A DNA stretch of 64,000 bases from positions 62,001-126,000 of the forward strand of contig CABUKE010000004.1 of NCBI GenBank assembly GCA_902492065.1, given 5' to 3'. Shown one piece after another: positions 60,274 through 64,000 of this stretch; within the stretch, counting starts at the first letter, position 1, and each line of letters begins with the position of its first letter. A program made the position numbers and the translations under genes. Below the pieces are notes generated by a model that was not told the origin of the DNA, did not search any database, and saw only the letters and a list, made by a program, of their open reading frames with translations. This DNA is from an uncultured Eubacteriales bacterium. Its GTDB lineage: Bacteria; Bacillota; Clostridia; UBA1381; UMGS1253.

Positions 60274-60954
60274 TTGAAAAAACAAATGTCAGAAACATTT
60301 TTGGCTGGGGCAATTTTGGCGGTTACCGGCGGCTATTTGGATGCTTATACTTACGTATGCCGCGGACATGTATTTGCCAATGCACAGACGGGCAATATCG
60401 TCCTGCTTGGCGTAAAGGCCGCAGCAGGGGAATGGCTTGGCGCGCTGTATTATGCCGTCCCGATTCTTGCATTTGTTCTTGGGATTTTTATAGCAGAGCT
60501 GATAAGAAAGCGGTTTCGGACCCATCCAAATATCCATTGGCGGCAGATTGTTGTTTTGATTGAGGCGGTCGTTCTTTTTGGAATTGGATTTCTGCCGCTC
60601 GGCAGGATGGATATGCTGGCGAATGTGCTGGTCGCGTTCGTTTGCTCCCTGCAGGTGGAGAGCTTCCGCAAGGTAAACGGCAGCCCTTATGCCACGACCA
60701 TGTGTACGGGTAACTTGCGCAGTGCGTCGGAGCAGTTGTTTTTGTACAGCCAAACGAAGGAGCAGCGGTTTTTGCGGAGCAGCATGCGCTACTATGGAAT
60801 CATTGCGTTTTTTATCGTGGGGGCGTGCGTTGGCGCGGTGTTGACCGGCATATGGGCCGAGAAGGCTGTCTTTGCCGCGAGTGTGGCCTTGGTTGGGGTA
60901 TTTTTGCTTATGTTTTTTAAAGAAGAAGCAGACATACGGGAAGGCAAAGCTTGA
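60274..60954 (+). CDS. DUF1275 (YoaK-type) membrane protein
   Basis: 226 residues with about six membrane helices. The opening AGAILAVTGGYLDAYTYVCRGHVFANAQTGNIVLLGVKAA is diagnostic of DUF1275, as is VNGSPYATTMCTGNLRSASEQLF. Function is unknown, possibly transport. The start is TTG at 60274, 7 bases after GGGAGG; an ATG at 60286 is also in frame. It is monocistronic with a strong terminator. Confidence 0.88.
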   Translation: MKKQMSETFLAGAILAVTGGYLDAYTYVCRGHVFANAQTGNIVLLGVKAAAGEWLGALYYAVPILAFVLGIFIAELIRKRFRTHPNIHWRQIVVLIEAVVLFGIGFLPLGRMDMLANVLVAFVCSLQVESFRKVNGSPYATTMCTGNLRSASEQLFLYSQTKEQRFLRSSMRYYGIIAFFIVGACVGAVLTGIWAEKAVFAASVALVGVFLLMFFKEEADIREGKA

Positions 60955-60956
60955 CA

Positions 60957-60988
60957 GGCAGAAAGCTATTGCCTTTCTGCCGTTTTTG
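60957..60988 (+). terminator. Terminator of the DUF1275 gene
   Basis: GGCAGAAAG (60957-60965) pairs with CTTTCTGCC (to 60981), followed by GTTTTTG. A possible promoter for the next gene (TTGCCT 60969-60974, TATAGT 60992-60997, 17 bases apart) overlaps it. Confidence 0.85.
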
Positions 60989-61052
60989 TAGTATAGTTAT
61001 GCTATAACAATTTATTTGAAACAAGTGTACATCACAGGAAAGGATGGTTGGT

Positions 61053-62180
61053 GTGAAACGGAGAACAATCGAAAAAGCAATTGCAATTGTGCTGATTTTG
61101 TGTATGGCTTTCAGCATTGGCGTGTTTGCGGAGGGGCAGACGCGCATCTACAGCGAGGCGGAGATCAGTGCGGAAGCTGGAAGCGAATTTACCGTTCCGG
61201 TATACATAGAGAATAACCCTGGTATCTACTGCTTTACGATATCGATTACGTATGACGAGGACGTTGTGGAAGCGGTTGAAGGCTCGGAGCAGGCGGGAGA
61301 CATTCTTCCGACCGTTGTGGGGAACCCGACCTACATGAATACACCGGATGCGCGCGTGGCAGGGCTTAACGTAGACAATGTTGCAGAGGACGGACTGCTT
61401 TTTACGTACCGCTTCCGTATCAAAGAGGGCGTAAGCGCGGGACAGACGACGCTTTCCATCAATGCGACAACAGATTCGGTGAGACATCTGGAACAGGATT
61501 TAACGACGACGGTGGTAAAATGTGCGGGATCAACATGCACAGTCAGAATTGGCGGTGCGGCGCCGACCACGGAACCGACGGCAAATCCAACAGCAAATCC
61601 GGAAACGCCGTCCTTTTCGCTCAAGGCAGATGCGGAGAATATCAAGTATATGGCCCCGGTCAGCGATACATCCTTTGAGCCGGACCGTGCGGCAACCAGA
61701 TACGAGGTGAGCGAGGCGCTCTATGCGCTTTTGGATTTTTCCGGCTTGGAGGAAACAGACCGCTTTGCAGATGTGGACGAGGCACACCGTGAGATGGTAA
61801 ATGCGCTGGCACAGACGCCGATTATCGACGGATACCCGGATGGGACATTTGGCGGAGAGAAAAGCATTACACGGGCAGAATTTGTCAAGATGGTCAGCAT
61901 AGCGGCAGGCATTGAGCAGAGCGGCGCGCAGACGGAGTTTACCGACCTTGCGCCGGAGCACTGGGCAAGCCCGTATATTGCAGCCTTTGTCGCAGGTGGA
62001 TATATCTATGGGTATCCGGATGGCACGTTTTTGCCGGAGAGCGAGATTACACGCGCGGAAGCGGTAGCAATCATCAACCGGGTACTTGGCGTTCAAAAAG
62101 CGAACGACGCCGCGCCGCGGTTTAACGATTTGCCAGCAGAGCATTGGGCGTACGGCGACATTATGGCGGCGGCGAAATAA
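61053..62180 (+). CDS. Secreted cohesin-SLH surface protein
   Basis: 375 residues. Residues 1-27 are a signal peptide. Residues of about 30-170 are a cohesin-type beta sandwich (SEAEISAEAGSEFTVPVYIENNPGIYCFTISITYDEDVVEAVEG ... FTYRFRIKEGVSAGQTTLSI). A Thr/Pro linker (TTEPTANPTANPETP) follows, then three SLH motifs (TRYEVSEALYALL, ITRAEFVKMVSIAAG, ITRAEAVAIINRVLG). Cohesins bind dockerins in cellulosomes, and SLH domains hold the protein on the wall, as in scaffoldin-anchoring proteins. No dockerin protein lies in the window. The GTG at 61053 fits the ribosome site AGGAAAGGA; the ATG at 61044 is too close to it. Confidence 0.86.
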   Translation: MKRRTIEKAIAIVLILCMAFSIGVFAEGQTRIYSEAEISAEAGSEFTVPVYIENNPGIYCFTISITYDEDVVEAVEGSEQAGDILPTVVGNPTYMNTPDARVAGLNVDNVAEDGLLFTYRFRIKEGVSAGQTTLSINATTDSVRHLEQDLTTTVVKCAGSTCTVRIGGAAPTTEPTANPTANPETPSFSLKADAENIKYMAPVSDTSFEPDRAATRYEVSEALYALLDFSGLEETDRFADVDEAHREMVNALAQTPIIDGYPDGTFGGEKSITRAEFVKMVSIAAGIEQSGAQTEFTDLAPEHWASPYIAAFVAGGYIYGYPDGTFLPESEITRAEAVAIINRVLGVQKANDAAPRFNDLPAEHWAYGDIMAAAK

Positions 62181-62190
62181 GCAATATAAG

Positions 62191-62221
62191 CAAAAAAGAC
62201 GGTGTATACCGTCTTTTTTTA
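62191..62221. terminator. Terminator between cohesin-SLH gene and murA copy 2
   Basis: AAAAAAGACGGT pairs with ACCGTCTTTTTT over a short loop. Both genes end within 50 bases, and the A and T flanks make it usable in both directions. Confidence 0.9.
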
Positions 62222-62249
62222 TTTTAATGGGAGATTTTTCAGAAGCGGA

Positions 62250-63497
62250 TTATTTTCGCTCTATCTTTGCTCCAACTTGCCGGAGCTTTTCCACGATGTG
62301 GTCGTATCCACGGTCAATGTGCTCGATGCTGCCGATTTCTGTGTCGCCCTTTGCCGCGAGTCCGGCGAGAATCAGCGCCGCACCGGCGCGCAGGTCGGTT
62401 GCATTGACGGGTGCGCCGCTCATGGACTTTACGCCCTCGACAATGGCGCTGCGTCCGTCGATTTTAATATGTGCGCCCATACGGGCCAGCTCGTTGACAT
62501 ATAAAAACCGGTTTTCAAAAATCGTTTCTACCACAACGCCTGTGCCGTCGATAGTACTCATAAGTGCGGCCATCTGGGCCTGCATGTCGGTCGGGAAGCC
62601 CGGGTAGGGCAATGTTTTGATATCGACGCTTTTCAGCTTGCCGGCCGCGTCAACGGTAAGTCGTGTGCCGTCTTCCTGGATTTGGACGCCCATTTCACGC
62701 AGTTTCGCGCTGACCGGCTTTAGATGGTCGCAGATAATGTTGTCGATCTCTAACTTACCGTGCGTGACCGCCGCGGCGACCATGAAGGTCCCAGCTTCGA
62801 TCCGGTCCGGAATCACGCGGTAAGTACAGCCGTGTAGCTCGTTTACGCCGTCAATCGTAAGTGTGTCGCTTCCAGCGCCAGCTATGCGCGCGCCGGCCCG
62901 GTTCAAAAAGTCGGCAAGGTCGACAATTTCCGGCTCGGTTGCCGCGTTTTCAATTGTTGTCTGCCCCTCTGCCAGCGCCGCCGCCATGATAAGGTTTTCC
63001 GTCGCACCGACGCTCGGAAAGTCGAGGTAAATCTTTGCTGCGTGCAGCTTGTCTGCTTTGGCCTCTACGTAGCCATGCCCGGTAGTCACCTTTGCGCCCA
63101 TGGCGGCAAACCCTTTCAGGTGCAGGTCTACGGGCCGTACGCCAATTGGACACCCGCCTGGCAGGCTGATGCGTGTGCGCCCGGTTTTGGCAAGCATGGG
63201 TCCCATAACCAAAAAAGAAGCCCGCATTTTGCTGACAGGCTCATAGGGTGCGACGTGGCTTTTGATTTTCGGTGTAGAAACGGTAACCGTGCTGCCGTCG
63301 CAGAGAATATGTGCGCCAAGCCCTTTCAGAAGCGAACACATTAGCGTTACGTCGCTGAGGGCCGGCACATTTTGGATGACGCTTTCTCCATTGCAGAGCA
63401 GCGACGCGGCAAGGATTGGCAGCGATGCGTTTTTGGAACCGCTGATGTGTACGTTTCCGGACAGCGGCGGCGATTTTTTTACAATAATTTTTTCCAA
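62250..63497 (-). CDS. murA: UDP-N-acetylglucosamine 1-carboxyvinyltransferase (second copy)
   Basis: 415 residues. The active-site Cys is in LPGGCPIGVRPVDLHLKGF, with ISGSKNASLPILAASLL at the start and [15 protein letters not shown] near the end, so it should be active and fosfomycin-sensitive. Two murA copies (MurA/MurZ-type) are common in low-GC Gram-positives, but this copy has diverged from the one at 56603-57865. The start is TTG at 63497 (AAGGGATG upstream). A palindrome at 63532-63546 lies in its promoter region. Confidence 0.95.
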   Translation of the reverse strand: MEKIIVKKSPPLSGNVHISGSKNASLPILAASLLCNGESVIQNVPALSDVTLMCSLLKGLGAHILCDGSTVTVSTPKIKSHVAPYEPVSKMRASFLVMGPMLAKTGRTRISLPGGCPIGVRPVDLHLKGFAAMGAKVTTGHGYVEAKADKLHAAKIYLDFPSVGATENLIMAAALAEGQTTIENAATEPEIVDLADFLNRAGARIAGAGSDTLTIDGVNELHGCTYRVIPDRIEAGTFMVAAAVTHGKLEIDNIICDHLKPVSAKLREMGVQIQEDGTRLTVDAAGKLKSVDIKTLPYPGFPTDMQAQMAALMSTIDGTGVVVETIFENRFLYVNELARMGAHIKIDGRSAIVEGVKSMSGAPVNATDLRAGAALILAGLAAKGDTEIGSIEHIDRGYDHIVEKLRQVGAKIERK

Positions 63498-63531
63498 TTT
63501 CGTTCATCCCTTATCTGCTGGTATACGTTTA

Positions 63532-63546
63532 TTGTTACCGTAACAA
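63532..63546. promoter_or_regulatory. 7-1-7 palindrome upstream of the second murA
   Basis: TTGTTAC-C-GTAACAA is a perfect inverted repeat 35-49 bases before the murA start, close to where its -35 should be. It resembles a repressor operator; the regulator is unknown. Confidence 0.5.
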
Positions 63547-63649
63547 AGCGTAAGAATACAGTACGCTCAAAAAATTTTTATTGTTTTTGTGCCTGAATTC
63601 CCCAATTTCATAGTATGTGTGCGGATGAAGGGAAAAAATGCCATATATT

Positions 63650-63680
63650 ATAAAAAGCCTGCGAAACCGCAGACTTTTTC
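63650..63680 (-). terminator. Terminator of the ImmA/IrrE-type gene
   Basis: AAAAAG(C)CTGCG pairs with CGCAG(A)CTTTTT over an AAAC loop. On the minus strand it is followed by TTATAAT. It lies a few bases after the partial gene's stop. Confidence 0.8.
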
Positions 63681-63685
63681 GTTTT

Positions 63686-64000
63686 TTATGGCAAGATTTC
63701 ATTTTTGTGATACGACTGAATAAAATCAGAAAATTGCGAGAGTGCCTTTTTTTCGAGCGGGCTTTGATTAAAATGGTTGATTTGATATAGGTGCTCCATC
63801 CGCTTTGCCCGGATTTGCGCCGCTTGTCTGGAAAGTCCACACAACGCCTCAATTTCTGAAACAGAATGTACTTTGAGTTTCCATAATACGCATGCGGGAG
63901 CAAGCAATCTGCTTGCAAAAATATTAGCGGCTGACTCAAGCGGATTTGGACAGGGTTTATCTACATTGTTCCAATCAGTAACGGAATTACGGCATGCGAC
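63686..64000 (-). CDS. ImmA/IrrE-family metallopeptidase, C-terminal part (5' end outside window)
   Basis: The open frame reads from the window edge on the minus strand: NVDKPCPNPLESAANIFASRLLAPACVLWKL, then SVSEIEALCGLSRQAAQIRAKRMEHLYQINHFNQSPLEKKALSQFSDFI. ES-A-N-FA--LL-P is the segment after the HExxH site in ImmA/IrrE peptidases, and the AxIRAxRMExLY helix is typical of clostridial members. The catalytic HExxH lies outside. These enzymes cleave phage or mobile-element repressors, so a mobile element could lie beyond the edge. About 104 residues are visible. Confidence 0.75.
   Translation of the reverse strand, partial: VACRNSVTDWNNVDKPCPNPLESAANIFASRLLAPACVLWKLKVHSVSEIEALCGLSRQAAQIRAKRMEHLYQINHFNQSPLEKKALSQFSDFIQSYHKNEILP

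Overview
The window looks like chromosome of a spore-forming anaerobic member of the Clostridia (Firmicutes). The reasons are spoVT and spoIIP, two murA paralogues, a PerR-rubrerythrin-rubredoxin peroxide module, NfnAB, S-layer-homology (SLH) surface proteins, strong GGAGG ribosome sites and several TTG/GTG starts. The species cannot be named. I see no prophage, insertion sequence, CRISPR array or plasmid feature: this is ordinary core chromosome with a few accessory points.

Layout. 1-4.8 kb: 3' part of ftsH, a DUF1858 protein, an MFS transporter, nagA and a conserved unknown. 4.8-7.6 kb: an SLH protein and an NlpC/P60 wall hydrolase separated by the only long non-coding stretch (6193-6706), which holds phased GTTACA-type repeats. 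7.7-13.6 kb: comEC-holA, the infC-rpmI-rplT operon behind a structured leader, a TSCPD protein and a methyltransferase. 13.6-22.6 kb, nearly all minus strand: apbE, a uraA-GNAT-upp uracil salvage operon, a DUF692/MNIO-type protein, VOC, HAD and CNNM proteins, small proteins including a ribbon-helix-helix-like one, a ferritin-like protein and tRNA-Gly. 22.8-28.9 kb: rplS-lepB-ylqF with a dead peptidase fragment between the last two, an epimerase, an HPr-like protein without the catalytic histidine, mtaB and an SDR. 28.9-37.1 kb: an AraC regulator, purine permease plus phosphoribosyltransferase, spoVT, perR-rbr-hrb, and a DUF2156-GNAT-AlkZ-related operon whose last gene is frameshifted. 37.1-41.1 kb: nfnBA, an AEC transporter and ogt. 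41.3-46.0 kb: an ECF sigma factor, a putative membrane anti-sigma factor and a secreted M16C metalloprotease fused to SLH domains, as one overlapping operon. 46.2-54.1 kb: spoIIP, a nucleotidyltransferase/phosphomutase fusion, an Fe/Mn superoxide dismutase, rhaA-rhaB and a small XRE regulator. 54.0-64 kb: rnr, murA, walJ, rlmH, an unknown, rpsT, a DUF1275 membrane protein, a cohesin-SLH protein, the second murA, and the 3' end of an ImmA/IrrE-type peptidase.

Themes. Cell-envelope functions dominate the accessory content: three SLH proteins with different head domains (Ig/cadherin-like, M16C protease, cohesin), an NlpC/P60 hydrolase, two MurAs and WalJ. The best candidate for an undescribed system is the ECF sigma/anti-sigma/SLH-protease cassette. 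Other points worth following are the cohesin-SLH anchor, a lone MNIO-type enzyme, a Crh-like HPr protein, a WalR-like box beside wall genes, and an extended -10 element (TGTGGTA) shared by five promoters. All functions are read from sequence motifs and family knowledge; no searches were run.
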